From Euwallacea fornicatus (taxonomy: Eukaryota; Arthropoda; Insecta; Coleoptera; Curculionidae), in contig NC_089555.1 of assembly GCF_040115645.1 (NCBI RefSeq), forward strand, positions 3,534,001-3,598,000: DNA of 64,000 nt, given 5' to 3'. A program made the translations under genes and the position numbers. This document shows positions 1-12,742 of this stretch, one piece after another; within the stretch, counting starts at the first letter, position 1, and each line of letters begins with the position of its first letter. The notes under the pieces were generated by a model. That model was not told where the DNA came from. It ran no database searches and saw nothing but the letters and a program-made list of their open reading frames with translations.

Positions 1-620
1 ACGACGGAGTACCTCCTCACTATGTGATTGCAGTTAGGCAATAGCTGAATGACTATTATTCAAATAAATGAATTGGTAGACGAGGCGCTATAAAGTGGCC
101 ACCAAGGTTTCCAGACCTAGAACCAATTGATTTTTTTTTGACATGTGTTTTTTATGGAAACACCTAAAATCTGTCGTCTCTAAAATTCAGTCTGACTCAA
201 TTGAGGAATTATGAGAAGAAATGATACTAACATGTCACGCTATATCAAGGGAAAATATGGCTAACGTGTGTAAGGAATTAAAAAAAGACACTATTACTAT
301 CTGGAAAATAACGGAAACCGTTTTGAGTACTTAAGTAAATGAAAGATAAATACAAATATTTTAATCCTTTTTTATTTAACAATTCAAGTTCTTGAACAAA
401 TGTGACGTTAGCTAATACGATCGCGAAGCACGTTTAAAGAGCTTTAAAATAAGGTATTACAAGTAGGGGGTTGTCATTTAAAATTACAAAGTTGGGGTAG
501 CTGGGAGTTAGAGGGTAGAAGTATTTAGATAGGTTAGTAAGTACTTAATTTTGATTCTCTCTGTTCATTATAGAACCCGTTTCTAGGAATGTTTCACATT
601 TTTTTCATTCCTGACATATA
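1..620 (+). pseudogene. mariner-type transposase relic (3' part)
   Basis: Broken translation on the plus strand gives the mariner motif RRGAIKWPPRFPDLEPIDFF at about 75-140, the region before and at the third catalytic Asp. Stops and frameshifts surround it. The left part lies outside the window. After about 300 only AT-rich sequence is seen, with a motif near 470 (GTCATTTAAAATTACAAAG) that recurs near 4015 in the next element. This is a dead fragment with no intact gene. Confidence 0.55.
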
Positions 621-1384
621 GTCATTGAAAGTTTTTAATTATCACCCTATACGTATGTACATTTTAACTAAAAACGGTTATAACAAATGTCCAACAATAG
701 CAAACAAAATCTCTGGTTCCCTTGTAGTCGTTATAGCCGAGTTCGACTGTACTGCAAAAAGATATTTATACAGGGTCATTCACGGTGAGTTTCCTATTAA
801 AAGTTTACGGGGTACTAGAGATCTGAAATTTTCGATACCGATGTAATGGAGTTTGATCTGCCCAATTAAAATATTGCTATCGTCGCGACGTTGCCAAATC
901 TATGTGTAACTGAGAACAACTTTGCGATTTTAAATGGCACACTCTATATTTTATTACATTTTCGAATTGCCCAGAAGATTTAAACTCCAGTTTGTGTATC
1001 ATATACCATGATGAACCATTTTCGAATTCAACATTTTTTTGGCCGATTTGGTAACAAACCGTCCTAAATTGAAAAGTGCACATCTTTTCAACTATTACAG
1101 CTAGAAAGCTGAAATTTGAGCTACAGACTCTTATTAGTTATCTCTATCTTGTAATATTATACATTTTTTTAAATTTAGATACAGAGCCTGGAGGAATTAG
1201 TGCGATATCAAAAGGATATAAATATGAGTGTTAAATCATAATCTTAAATAGAACGTCCTATATTTTTGGATGGTACCTGAAAGATCAGTAAGTTCTCTAT
1301 CGAAAGTTATTATACCTTGATATAATTATTTTCAGTCGTTTTTGGTATATTTGCAAAAATTGGAATCTTTGAAAGTAAAAAGTA

Positions 1385-1971
1385 TTACTTATTAGTCAAT
1401 TTGATTAGGAGAAGGCTACGGGTGAACAAAGTAAAATAAACGAAATTATAATATCCTTTATAATAAACTAGATCTACGGAATTAAATTCGAGGTTTTGTT
1501 GAAAATGGCCACCTTTTGTTTTGAGATACTCTATGATTGAATTCATAACATGGATGTTTGTAGCTCTCTGGAGCTCATTTGGATCCAGCAGGTCAAATGC
1601 TTCTCTCACTCGTTCCTTGAACTCTTCAATATTTTGCACCTCGTCCCAGTATACTCTATTTTTAATGACACCCTATGAATAAGCATCAATGAGTATAAGA
1701 TCTGGTAACCGGGGTGGTCAATTCCAAAGACCAAAACGCGGTATCCATCGATCTCCAAACATTAAAAGAAGTTGAACACACCCACCTCACTGATGCAGTG
1801 TGCTGGACCACCATCTAATTGATGGCAACACTTTCCATATAAATTTAATGATAAATTTTCTATACTGACTGTTGTGCTCAAAATGCTTAAGCATTTTCCG
1901 CTTTTTAATTTTTCTCGATAAATAAAATTATTTCGCAATCCTACAGACTCTGAAAACCATAAATGGCGCAA
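1385..1971 (-). pseudogene. mariner-type transposase, C-terminal pieces
   Basis: Leftward reading contains CCHQLDGGPAHC, the second-Asp block (usually QHDGAPAHF). It is followed by a shifted WPPRLPDLxLID-like stretch near 1680-1745. The conserved tail REAFDLLDPNELQRATN and GGHFQQNL follows at 1639-1385. Several frameshifts are present. It is the other half of the transposase whose N-terminus lies at 2800-3417. Confidence 0.6.
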
Positions 1972-2795
1972 ATAACAAAATTGCTATTTACACTGATTCT
2001 CTAGCATCTCTAGAACCTTTTTTAGAGATCTTTATAGCAGGAATCCGTTGGTAGAGGAAATACAAGACGCGTGCCACAGCCTCATCACTAAAAATAACAC
2101 AGTGCATCTAATATGGATCCCATCCCACATAGATATCCCCGGTAACGAGAAAGCGGACACAGCAACAATAAGAGCAGCAAATCCAAGTCAACCACAAAAA
2201 AATATACAATTGCCTCATGATCTCATATCCTACTACAAACGGAAAATGGGCGAAAAGTAGTAAAACATGTGGACTCAAGCAAATACAAAACTAGGACAAA
2301 TTGAAAAGACAATTAGAAAAATGCAAATCTTCACAGATAATAGGAGGGACCAAACTCTAATGAGAAGATTGCGAATTGGCCATACCAGAATAACGCAAGG
2401 AGATTTGTTGGAGAGAGAGGGGCCACCACAGTGTAACCCCTGTGGGGTAATACTCATCTGCTGACATTTTCTGGTAGAATGTCCCCAGTACCATAGTTAC
2501 CGAGAAAAACACGGTATTGGTCCTGACTTAAAGGAGAACCTCACAATGCTAGAGAAAAGCAAGAATGTTATAAACTTTCTGAGAGATGTGGGTCTGTACG
2601 GACTCATATAGTACGGTCCTGCTGCAGAGCACTTCATGGGGAGTGTTAATAAGGATGTATATAGTGATGTAATATAATGATGATAATAATTGTTCTAACT
2701 TATTGTACTAAGTAACTATTATATATCTATGCAATTGCATTGAGTGTTAATAACCTCGCTGTTGAGGCACTGAAATTTAAATTAAAAAAAATAAT
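1935..2795 (+). pseudogene. LINE 3' fragment: RNase H domain, CCHC tail and 3' UTR
   Basis: Translation gives IYTDSLASLEPF near 1978 (RNase H second-Asp region), then HLIWIPSHIDIPGNEKADTA at 2098-2160, the diagnostic C-terminal RNase H motif of Jockey/I-type LINEs. A Cys-His tail follows (PPQCNPCG, then HFLVECPQYH near 2465), broken by one TGA at 2461. The A- and AATAAT-rich run around 2780 is the 3' tail. It is inserted in opposite orientation inside a mariner transposase. Confidence 0.7.
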
Positions 2796-2799
2796 AATA

Positions 2800-3417
2800 A
2801 ATAATTTTTTTATCCATAATTAAATAAATCAAAGACGATAAAACTGAATTTTAATTGAAACTCCCTTTCTCGCAATATTTTTGGATTTTTGGAAGACCAA
2901 ATGTGATTATTGCACCTGTTAAACATCGCTTCTTGAGAAAATTTTACTTCGTCCGTCAAAATATTTTTTTTCAAAAAGTCTGAATCTTCTTCAGTTCTCT
3001 TCGCAACCATTTAACAAAAATTTATACGAAGTCCTGTATCATCAGCAGGAAGTTGCTGTACTATGATGAATTTATAGTTATATATATTTTTTTTAATGCG
3101 TTGGATTGATGTGTAGGAAATTTCCAAATGCCTTTATGCAGATGATATTGACGCATGTGAAAACATGTGGAAATACGCGAACATGTTTGTGTTATTCTCT
3201 TCATAATTTGTAACTGGCTTTGGCAGTCTTTTTTAGGAATGAATGTAATCAAATTCGCGAAAATTATTTTCAAATCTTCGGATTTTTTTTTAGCCATTGG
3301 ATACAAATCGGGATATTTTTCATTGAATTTTCTACATATTCTTGACGTCAATCCATCACACTTACCGGGAATGTGAAATAAATTTAATATATCACTATTT
3401 GAATATTCAGAAACCAT
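2800..3417 (-). pseudogene. mariner-type transposase, N-terminal and middle pieces
   Basis: Leftward reading gives a DUF4817-like start (PGKCDGLTSRICRKF, 3417 downward). After a break comes ILTDEVKFSQEAMFN with HIWSSKNP (3010-2810), which matches the first catalytic Asp block (FTDE) and the Trp/Asn-Pro block of insect mariner-type transposases. Frames are disrupted. The C-terminal half continues at 1971-1385 beyond the inserted LINE fragment. Confidence 0.6.
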
Positions 3418-4194
3418 TTATAAATTTGAAAAATTTTTAATCTAAAGCTTAATAAAGATTTAGATAAAAGATAACGCTTTAATTAGTAATATGGCAAATA
3501 TTGCAAAAAAACATTGCTTATTTATAATGCTTCTACAGTAACCCATAGACTTCTCGTAATCCAATGAACTAATAAATTGTACCTTTTCCTCTCAAAAATT
3601 CTAATTTTTAAAATATCTCAAAAAGGACTGAAAATAATAATTCTTCACAAAAAATTTATTGACATTTCAGATACAATGCAAAAATATAGGGTGTTCTATT
3701 TAAAACTATAATTTAACACTCATATTTATATTTTTCCGATGTTGCACTAAAATACCCAAGCTCTGTATGTAAATAATAAAATATATAATACTACCAAGAT
3801 ACAGATAACTAATAAGAGTATAGAGCTCAAATTTGAGATCTTTAGCTGTGATAGTTGAAAAGACATGCACTTTTTAATTTAGAGCTGTTTATTGTCAAAT
3901 CAGCCAAAAACACTTTTTTTATTTCAGAAACGGATATCATAGCTATGGCTTATAATACATAAACTAGGGTGTAAATCTTCAAAGCAATTCGAAAATGTAA
4001 TGAAACACAGAATGTGTCATTTAAAATAGCAAAGTTGTTGTGAGTTATACAGAGATATGGCAACGTCGCAACGATACAAATATTTTAATTGAACAATTCC
4101 ATTACATTGGCGCCCAAAATTTCAGACCCCTAGCTCTATTAGAAGCTGGAAAACTTTTAATAGGACATTCAACGTAAATAATCCTGGATATATA

Positions 4195-5066
4195 GAGTGT
4201 TCCATAAACATACCGACAAGTTTTCTGGGGATCTAGTAATTACAAACATTTAGATGGAATAAAGTTAGGTCCGAAATCGCTTCGTTTCCAAAATACGAGG
4301 CGCTTAATTTCTACCTTTTTAAAATTTTTTGAATATTTTAAAAATCGTTTTGGGATAAGTATGTATCGAGGAAAATGTCCCAAATTTTTTTAATCTGTTG
4401 TAAAATAGGTATAGTTTGCATTTTATTTATTATATATTGGTTTATGTATATTTACATAAATCAACAAAGTTTTTTCACTTTTTGCCATTGTACGAACCAT
4501 ATTTTTTCCAGTCAAAATCGTTAATATGCACATATACTTTATTAGACAAAACATGTTTGTCGTCATATCTTCTGTTTCTGCCAAAAGAGAATTGAATTAG
4601 TTTTTCCTAAAGAATTGGTAAAACAATCGTATTTAGAAATTTATACCGGTTTCTTAGTAAGTACAGAAATGATAATTTTTTTTCTTGAATACGGCTATTT
4701 GTGCAACAAAACACTAAGTGTTTTTTTTTTTAATCAAGAATCGATGGAATAATCAAAATATATATTTTTATTAAAAAGGCAGAGGCGCACTATTTTTCAT
4801 AGGAAACATCACATTGAATGGCCGCACGGACGCTACTGGTGCGGGTGGAAATATTCTGCTTACTCCAGAACATGCATATTTACCCTGCAATAGCGTGTTC
4901 CTAATTTCATGTCCTTATCCCAAACAGTGTTTGAAATATTTAAACAATAATAGAGTGAACATTCTGTATCTTGGAGGCGAAGGAATTTCAGAATTTTATT
5001 CGATCCATATATTTGTTTTTACGATCTTTGCATTCCTTCAAAGTTTGTCGGTATACATACACCCTG
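4195..5066. mobile_element. MITE with TA-flanked inverted ends
   Basis: The left end reads GAGTGTTCCATAAACATACC after TA. The right end reads GGTATACATACACCCTG before TA. The two ends are inverted copies for over 80 bp, including GGAATAAAGTTAGGTCCGAA versus its inverse near 4985. No transposase is recognisable inside. Its right end touches the next CAGGGTG terminus at 5071, giving a head-to-tail junction CCCTGTATACAGGG. Confidence 0.6.
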
Positions 5067-5070
5067 TATA

Positions 5071-6070
5071 CAGGGTGAGTCTTAAGTAATGGGACACAGA
5101 GCAACGATGGATTTATGACATAAAAATAATGCAATATAGATAAATTTATGTTATACCAAAAGTTGAAAATAACTGAGATACAGGGTGCCAAAGTTGAAAA
5201 ATTAAATCAAATTTTCTTTAATATCTCTGGAACCGTTCGGGCTAATTTCACGAAATTTATTATATAGGGGTTTTTGGAGATTATCAATTCATATTTATCG
5301 ACGATTTCGGTGTATCTTCTAGAGGGTGTCACAATCGACAATTAGGAGTCATTTAAGCCATTTAAACTTTTTTGTGCCACGGCGTATGTCATTTTGTCCT
5401 CATAAAATTTGTTCCTCTACCTTTTCTAGTTAAAAAAGTTATACCTTATTGGTGTCGCTAGGAGCAACGGTTTTTGAGAAATTCAATTAAATAACTTAAA
5501 TTCCCATTTTTTCTACTTGTTGACATGTAACAACAAAATTTTTCTGTATTGTTAAAAAAGCACAAAGATTATATGAAAACAATTTAATACTGTAGTTGGT
5601 CTTCTATTGACATATTTATTTAAGCTCCAAACGAATATTTAAGCGAACTTTAAGCTTCAAATATCTCAAGAAGGAAGCCTCGTAGAGATTTTTAACAAGA
5701 GATCTTTTTTCCTTAAAAATGTAGGAAAACACAAGTTTAGTCATAAATAAATTTTATACCGGGTGATGAAAAAGTTATGCCCTTTTAAAGAGGGTTCATC
5801 GAGCGCTGACAACGCCCTCTACATTGTGCATCGAAAATGTAAACGGATTCTGATTTCTTATCTCCAAAAACCGCCCGATACGACATTTTGTGTAGATAGC
5901 AGCATTACCAACCAAGAAATTAATTTTTTTGCTTTTTTTTGTTTTCACTTTAACGCCCTGTATTTCGAAAACTGTCCACTTTTGGACTAAGGTAAATTGG
6001 GTTAAATCGTCATGTTTTGACCTCAGAAATCTGTGGTAGAATTTTGTACAGACCTTTTAGAGACACCCTG
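5071..6070. mobile_element. possible mariner-derived element bounded by CAGGGTG and CACCCTG
   Basis: It starts with CAGGGTGAGTC after TA and ends ACACCCTG before TA. Internal echoes of the terminus sit near 5180 (ATACAGGGTGCC) and 5955 (inverted CGCCCTGTATTTCG). Beyond these motifs the two ends are not convincingly inverted copies, so the boundary pairing is tentative. No coding sequence is supported. Confidence 0.35.
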
Positions 6071-7510
6071 TATAGGAGTGGTAATGAACATCTCTTATTT
6101 GTACGTTTTTCTAAGTCAACGAACTGATTTTACCAGCGCGAATCTCTGTCTAAACAGTAATTAAATAAGTTTTAATGAAAAACAATTAAATGCGGAAAGT
6201 AAAACACAATGCAACTCTCCAGCTAAAAAATTCGAGAATTAATTAGTTCGTATTAAAAAGTTCCCCCAAAGTTATTCCTACGCATACCCGCATTCAATTT
6301 CTGTGTTAAATATGAAGACAAAATCGGGTTATTTAAATAATGTAGCTGCGTTGTACGCATCCACCATAGTATTTACGTTACAACAAAGCCGACTGCGAAC
6401 ATCAATCAACCCGAACTTAAACACCCTACCAAATTAATTATCCGATTTAAAGCCTTTAAATTAAATCCAATTTAGGTTGTAAATTCGTGGCTGACCAACG
6501 AAATGGCGAATTTACTCCCCGTTATACGCAGATGATAGTAACGATAACAATGGGGGACAAAAATTTCAATCATCGGCATTCTCGACCTCTCCCTACGTTT
6601 TGGCAATATAAGCCTTATGGGCCACGCACTCCAATAACAATGCCCTTCAATTTATCCAGGAAACTGGAAAAATGTCCTGACGGCAAAATGGAAATTTCGG
6701 TCATATCAATTACGAGTTTTTATGAAAGTTCATTCAGCAAATCTATCATTTAGCAAATAAGTAAGTGTCGTGGGTTTCAAGACAAAGAGGAATTAAATTG
6801 GAATAGCAATTTTCACAAGTTTCCCTAACTAAATTATTTAAGATTTAGCTTATTAAGATAATCGAGAAACTTGCATAGAACAATGACATTACCATTTTAT
6901 GCACCTCAAATTGCTAATCCAATAAATTGCCACTTTGGATAATGCATTTTCTTTGTTGTGGAAATTTGATAATGGGGAGTTTCAGTGTATCCGTCTTTCG
7001 TTTAAATTATTCAAATGCTGCAGGTGAGTTTTGCGGGTTATGAGCCACCACCATCGGTCGAAGAATGCCATTTCTAATATTTCAAGAATCTATCGTGTTC
7101 ATATAATATTAATTAAGCCTCTAAAATTGTGCTAATGGGCCGGAATAAATAGATTTGAAAAGTTTTTCGACAGTTTATGGTTCTATCACTGATGCTAATT
7201 ACTCTGCGTTGGAAAATGTCTAATATTTACCTGCACTTTACTAGGGAACACAAATAAATTTGCAGGGATAGCCACGTGGCAGCTTTTCCGACAGCCTTTC
7301 GGAAATGCCTTAATCCCATGTTATTCCATGGAAATATTCCTTCCAGGCAACATTTTCCTGTAGACGATTTTCTATGGATTATTCTTCAATTTATTCAACG
7401 CAAATTGCGAATTAAACAATATTATAAGGTACTCCGTGTCGCATTCCATACGGTAATTTTCGATGCGCAATATATTTTATTCAGTTACCTTTAGGACTGC
7501 CGTGCCAGTT
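6071..7510. other. gene-free stretch, no recognisable repeat
   Basis: Only short open frames occur here (for example 6487-6753) with no recognisable domain. No inverted terminus, tail or transposase motif was found. The GC content is slightly higher than in the surroundings, so this may be original host sequence between transposon insertions. Confidence 0.4.
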
Positions 7511-7519
7511 GGTTGTATA

Positions 7520-7800
7520 CAGGGTGTCGCATTAAAAATCTACCTCCCATCCAATTTCGTTACCTTCGACATTAGAAGAAAGGTTCAAGCGAGGATCTCC
7601 CTTCAATTTTGGAATTAAATTTAAAAATGGCCTTGTTGCCCTTTCCTGCTTGATCTGCCATATTTCCCCTACGTTCCTTATTTTAACACGCTGGCTGCCG
7701 CAATGTACAGTTCATTCCACGAGTAAATATTTGGAAATTTTATTTTTATTTCTACTTCTATTAAAAATAACCTTATTTGGCATTTATCAGAAAAGAACAT
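7520..7800. other. orphan CAGGGTGTC terminus and unassigned sequence
   Basis: TATACAGGGTGTCGC at 7517 looks like the left end of a mariner-type element, but I found no matching right end. Near 7627 the text GGCCTTGTTGCCCTTTC resembles the 3' UTR motif seen in the LINEs at 12590 and 19490, which suggests another tiny LINE fragment. Nothing coding is visible. Confidence 0.3.
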
Positions 7801-9230
7801 TGAGCTAATAATAAAAATAGTTAACCATACCAGAGATTTGGAAAATAGGAATAATAGTACCTATTTCTAAAGGCGGACCAGACAACGCACAAACACAAAA
7901 CTACAGACCCATTACATTGCTGTCGATGTTCAGCAAAGTGCACTGCGTGACATAAAAAATAGAACACCCCGTAAAAATATTTTTATTTAAATAATTTTTT
8001 AAACAAATATTTCATTAAAAAAATTTAATATATTTAATTGTTAAAGACCAAAAAAAAATTTCATAATTTGACGGTTGATAATATACAAAAGGCACATGTT
8101 ACTAACGTTAAAACGGCATGTCTCTTCATGGACATAAATACCGCTTTCAGCGGTGTCTGGCACAAAGGACTGCTATGCAAACCCACAAAGTCAACACACC
8201 AAAATTGTAATTACATACAGTAAGAAGTTTAATCGAAAACAGGAAACTAGAAGCACGCATAGACAACACCGTACCCTTTACCTGCTTCCCCGAACACAGG
8301 CTCTTACGAGGATAGCCAGTCTCGCCGTTACTTGACAACATATACTGCCATGACATATACAATTACAATGCACAAGACAAAAACTACTTTGACAAAACAG
8401 CATAAAGTTATCGTACATGACAAAACCACTGCAAAAGCAGTACAAAAATTTCAATCACTAGCAGACACCACAATGTCCTGGTTTTAGAGATGAAGGCTAC
8501 CGCCGAACGCCACCAAAAAACAAGTGTCACTACCCAACGACCATATTAAAGACTACTCCCCTACAATAGTATCAGATGGGCACCAAATTGTACTAAGACA
8601 AGATGTCAAACACCTGGGGGTCATATTAGACAATAAGCTGTAATTCACCAAACACGGACAAAAGGCAAGATCAGAAATCATCGAAAAGACGAAACGCTTC
8701 AGAACACTGACATATAAAGACAAGGGAATTAACACGAAAATCGTCATTAAAATCTATAATCTCATCTGTAGACGCTTCTAGACTACGGACAGATACTAAG
8801 AACAAATGCTACGGACAAAATGAGAAAACATGTACAAACCACAAAAAGGATAACGCTAAAACTGATAACAAAGATAAGACACTCCGGAAATCCTCTTCAC
8901 AATCCATCTCACGAATTCCTATACGAACGGACACAAGTGACTAAAATAGCGGAAAGACTATTACAACTACAAACAAAATGGAAAAACAACCCTCACAACT
9001 GGACTATATCCAACCCCCTTTGCATAGCAAGACAGACGAGACAATCCCGATACATCTCTCCTCCCACGGCCCTGTTAGAGCATTATTCGCATTGCAAATA
9101 TAGTCACCTCCTTTTGTTTTTGTTTTATTTATTTATTTTTTTTTACATAATTAGTTATAACATAGGCAAAAAGACTAACTAGTCGATGGCCGTTTCTTGT
9201 GAATTTATATTCAAAAGGGTGATTTATTAA
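7800..9230 (+). pseudogene. decayed Jockey-type LINE, reverse transcriptase to 3' end
   Basis: Rightward reading shows RT blocks out of frame with each other: NYRPITLLSMFSK near 7900, LFMDINTAFSGVWHKGL at 8125 (usually DxxKAFDSVWH) and a shifted ADD-region after 8400. The C-terminal tail block (LITKIRHSGNPLHNPSHEF, 8860) follows. The family matches the better-preserved LINE at 12552-16871. A segment around 7940-8036, beginning CACTGCGTGACAT, interrupts the RT and looks like an inserted DNA-transposon end. Many stops make it non-functional. Confidence 0.65.
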
Positions 9231-9379
9231 TGCACATAACATAATTCCGAACTGTATGATACTAACGCAAACAGTAACATTAAACATTTAATTAAACAAC
9301 CATAAAACTAGCAACATAAAAGTACTTGGACATTTTTTTAATTAATCAAAAAAAGCAAATTCTATATTAAAAATTCTAA

Positions 9380-10395
9380 TATTTAGTTGAATAATCTTCA
9401 GCTTTGATAAACGACTGTTTATAGTTTTGACATCGAATCCACAAGTTTTTCAAGTTGTTAAACGTTAGTTTTACTTTATTTTTCACGAATAGCCGCAATA
9501 TAGCCTGTTTTGTTTGATATCTTGTGTTTGCTTATCCGATTTTTAAAATTTTGCCAAAGGTGTTCAATTGGGTTCAAATCTGGCGACTGAGGAGGTGTAC
9601 GAAAACATTTATGAGTGTCGTACAATAACTACTCCTGGACTATTCTAGCCGAATGTTTGGATTCATTATCCTGTTTGAACAAATAATTTTCCTGAAGACC
9701 AAATTTTTACCACTATTAGTCAATTGTTGTTTTGGGATGTTAACATACATTATATTATGTATAATTTCGTTTATAATATGTAAATTTCCCACACCATTGG
9801 TAGTCATACACTTCCATAGCATCACCGAAACTTCCCCATGCGTGACGGTTCGAAGCAGATTTTCTTTTTCAAACGTGGTTCTTGGTGCTCGGAATACTAC
9901 TGTCCATCGGAACCAAATAAATTTATTTTTTGTTTCATTGGACCAAATGACGCATTTCCAAAATTCTATCGACTTGTTACGATGTTGCTTTGCAAAAGAC
10001 AGTCTTTCGCGACAGTTAACTTAACTAGTGAACGGTTTTCTCTTAGCTATACTCTTCACATAGTTTCTCTTTATTAATGTACGTTTGATTTTCTCGGTAT
10101 TAACGGACTTTTCAGAAATCTGCTCAACATCAGTAACAATATTTTTGGTACTTTCATGAGGAATTCTCTAAATTTCTTGCACAACTTTACTCTCCTCCTG
10201 ACCGATAAGTTTTTTTCGACATCCTTCTCTAGGTTTATTTCTAATCAAACTATCAGTCTTAAACTTCTTTATTGCACACCCAACTATAAAAACAAATTTT
10301 TCGATCGTTTCACTTATTTGTTGGTAAGTTTTACCATCCAGATGTAGTTTAACCATAAGCTCGCGGTCTGAGAAATTCATTTCTTTAGTTTTCAT
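9380..10395 (-). pseudogene. Tc1-like transposase relic
   Basis: Leftward from 10395 the frame gives a helix-turn-helix start (MNFSDRELMVKLHLDGKTY, KPREGCRKKL). Further along, in broken frames, come KCMTTNGVGNLHII, NIMYVNI and a DxNPIEHLW-like block near 9560 (PPQSPDLNPIEHLW). These are Tc1 transposase hallmarks, including the catalytic Glu region. Frameshifts and stops are frequent, so it is a dead copy. Clear terminal repeats were not resolved. Confidence 0.6.
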
Positions 10396-10902
10396 TTTTA
10401 ACTGGCTAGATATGCTATTATAATGACTTGGAAACGTGAACTAATAAATGTTGATTAATCGACAACTCTCACGATTTAGTTTTTTCATAAAATAAATTTA
10501 AATTTTAGGTGCAACTAAAGAGAAGAGTTTTGACGTATGAATACGATTTTCAAATACAGTGAAATCCCTTTTAGCGGACAGCTCTCAGTAGTGAATATCT
10601 CTCATTACCGGACATTTTTTCCAGAACTAAAGTATTGAGTACCAGTTCGCATGTAAGTAATGTTTTCATTAGCGAATGCTCTATTGGACGGATACGGACA
10701 GAGGAATTAGCTCCAATTTGCCCAAAACGCCCTCAATAACGTAGACGAACCTCCGAAAACGGAAAAGTCTTTTTTCATTAGGCAGCCACGATTTTTCACC
10801 GATTGCCGCTGGGATTCCCCTACTCTGATCTCAAATGCTCTACTAACTTGATCTGAGGATCAGTAATATGTAAATGGTATTTTGGACGCAGAGAAGCGAA
10901 AA

Positions 10903-11842
10903 ATGGCGACTCTTAGAAATTTTTGGGGACTGAAGCAAAAAGCGGACGTAATTAATACTACAGAGCAAGAAAATTTAAATTTTCACAACCTGAGTAAAAG
11001 GTAAATTTGGTACAGCATTTTTGAGTGGTTTTTTGTCAACAATTGCGAATACATTTTAGACTCAATATGAGCAAAACTCAGCCCGTAGGGATTGTGAAAC
11101 AAAAAGAGAGCATTCGTAGATAATGGTGGTAAGGAGACAATTTAAATAAAAAATCTTTAAAAATAAAAGGTAATTCTGCCCATATAGAAATGAATGAGAA
11201 GACATAAAATTAGCTTCAAGTGCATTTCGGGTTAGTCAGCGAACGTTAATCTAGAAGATGTTGACCAATTTTTAGAAAAGTTGCCAGGAATGTTACTGGG
11301 ATGCAAACCCGAAGAGTCTACAATGCAAATTATAGTGGTTTGTATTTCATAGCTTTACCAGGTAAAACTTTGACATACAAAGGCAAAACGTGTATTGGGT
11401 GCAAAATGGCAAAGGAAAAATGAACCATATTGTATTGCGTCAATATAGCTGGAGAAAAAAAGAAACTTTATGTTATTGGACAAACTGTGTGACCAAGGGC
11501 ATTAAAAAATATACCACTTAAAAGTTCGCCTGGAATTAAGTAACTCCAAACATCATTAAAAACTGCTGCGTTAAAGCAAAATAAAAAAAATCTGCTGGAG
11601 AAGCATTAGACATAGAGTGTAGCGCAGAAGATGACTTGTCTTTGGCAACATTAGCAGGATTCTGGAGAAACTTGGATGAAATTGATCAATGTTCTAAAAG
11701 CCCATATAGGGACTTGATTAATTTGCGCCAAGAGCTCTCCTTTGAGGAGACATTTAATGAAAATACGGTAATTGGACGCGATTTAAAGGAAGATCGATTT
11801 ATGGAGGAAAGTGATGATGAAGAAGAACATTTAATGCTATAG
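10903..11842 (+). pseudogene. pogo transposase relic
   Basis: The start reads MATLRNFW then KQKADVINTTEQENLNFHNL, resembling the CENP-B-type helix-turn-helix of pogo transposases. Later broken frames give LEKLPGMLLGCKPEES, where an active copy has the first catalytic Asp region, and a C-terminal acidic piece (11636-11842, IDQCSKSP and EESDDEEEH). Many frame breaks are present and the gene is dead. Confidence 0.55.
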
Positions 11843-12388
11843 ATTCCTATACTGGCGCGTTAAAAGCTGTTGAAAACCTTAAAAGATTTTCAAAAGAATA
11901 TTTTGTAACGTTTCAACATTTAAAAAATATTTAATCATATTTTCAAAACTGCCTTTGCCAGGAAAAAAAGTAAAAAAATTAAACAGTCAAAAATATTAGA
12001 ATTTTTTTTTAATTGCTTTTTTTTTAATGTCCAACTATGTAAAATACATACATAAATGGTTTTATAGCATTACTTTTTTATTCCTTAAATCTAGTGTTTA
12101 AGGTATGCACGTATGTACATACAGTAGTGGTCAAAATTATAGCAACTTTTTAAATTTCAAATAATTTAGGCTTAACGGCCTAAATTCAAAATAGGTTTTG
12201 AAAAAATGATTCTACAATGACTGTTGATGATAGAAGTATATAACAATAAAAGAATAATAAAATAATAATTTATATACAAAAATTTTTAAAAATATTCATT
12301 TCGACCTGGATAAAAATATAGCAACTTTTCCAAAATAATTATAAAGAGTAATAAAACTTCAACAAATTACAAAAGAATTGTTCAATAA

Positions 12389-12551
12389 TTAATATTTTGC
12401 ATAATGCCCTCGCTGCTGAATAACTTCTGCACATCTTCGTGGCATTGAATTTATTAAGTTGTTGATGTAATTGTTATCAATACTCTTCCAGGCTCCTTGA
12501 AGTGCCTGAAACAAATCCTGTAAATTGGAATATGTATTATTCCGAATTTTA
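12389..12551 (-). pseudogene. Tc1-like transposase, C-terminal end
   Basis: Leftward text gives NLQDLFQALQGAWKSI and INSMPRRCAEVIQQRG before a stop, the standard C-terminus of Tc1 transposases. It continues exactly where the N-terminal part stops at 16882. The joint carries the duplicated target CCGAATTTTA on both sides of the LINE (12542-12551 and 16872-16881). Confidence 0.8.
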
Positions 12552-12742
12552 ATAATAATAATAATAATCATCTTTATTCACCAGGTGAATAGGCTATCGG
12601 CCCCTTGGCCTTTCTGCCCAATTGACATGTATAATATACAAAAAGAACAAAAAAAAAAAAAAAAGGAACCCGAGGCAACCTCAAGTCCAACAAGGATGAG
12701 TGAGGAATGACCGTTCGTTATTGTCGTCTGTCCGCAGTCCGT

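Larger units (their letters stand above)
771..4186 (-). mobile_element. mariner-type element with long inverted repeats and a nested LINE
   Basis: The ends are CAGGGTCATTC (after TA at 769-770) and its diverged inverse ending near 4186. The arms, about 771-1425 and 3537-4186, are inverted copies of each other over roughly 650 bp. Shared blocks include the text around the Met-rich 1230-1265 and 3690-3730 segments. Between the arms lies a decayed leftward transposase interrupted by a rightward LINE fragment. Arms this long are unusual for mariner and may reflect a foldback derivative. Confidence 0.6.

Noticed and set aside
6487..6753. Possible host coding exon
   Set aside because: Starts at GTG, shows no domain and no convincing splice context; treated as non-coding.
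7940..8036. Complete small DNA transposon inside the LINE relic
   Set aside because: Only one plausible terminus (CACTGCGTGACAT) was found; without a second end the boundaries cannot be supported.
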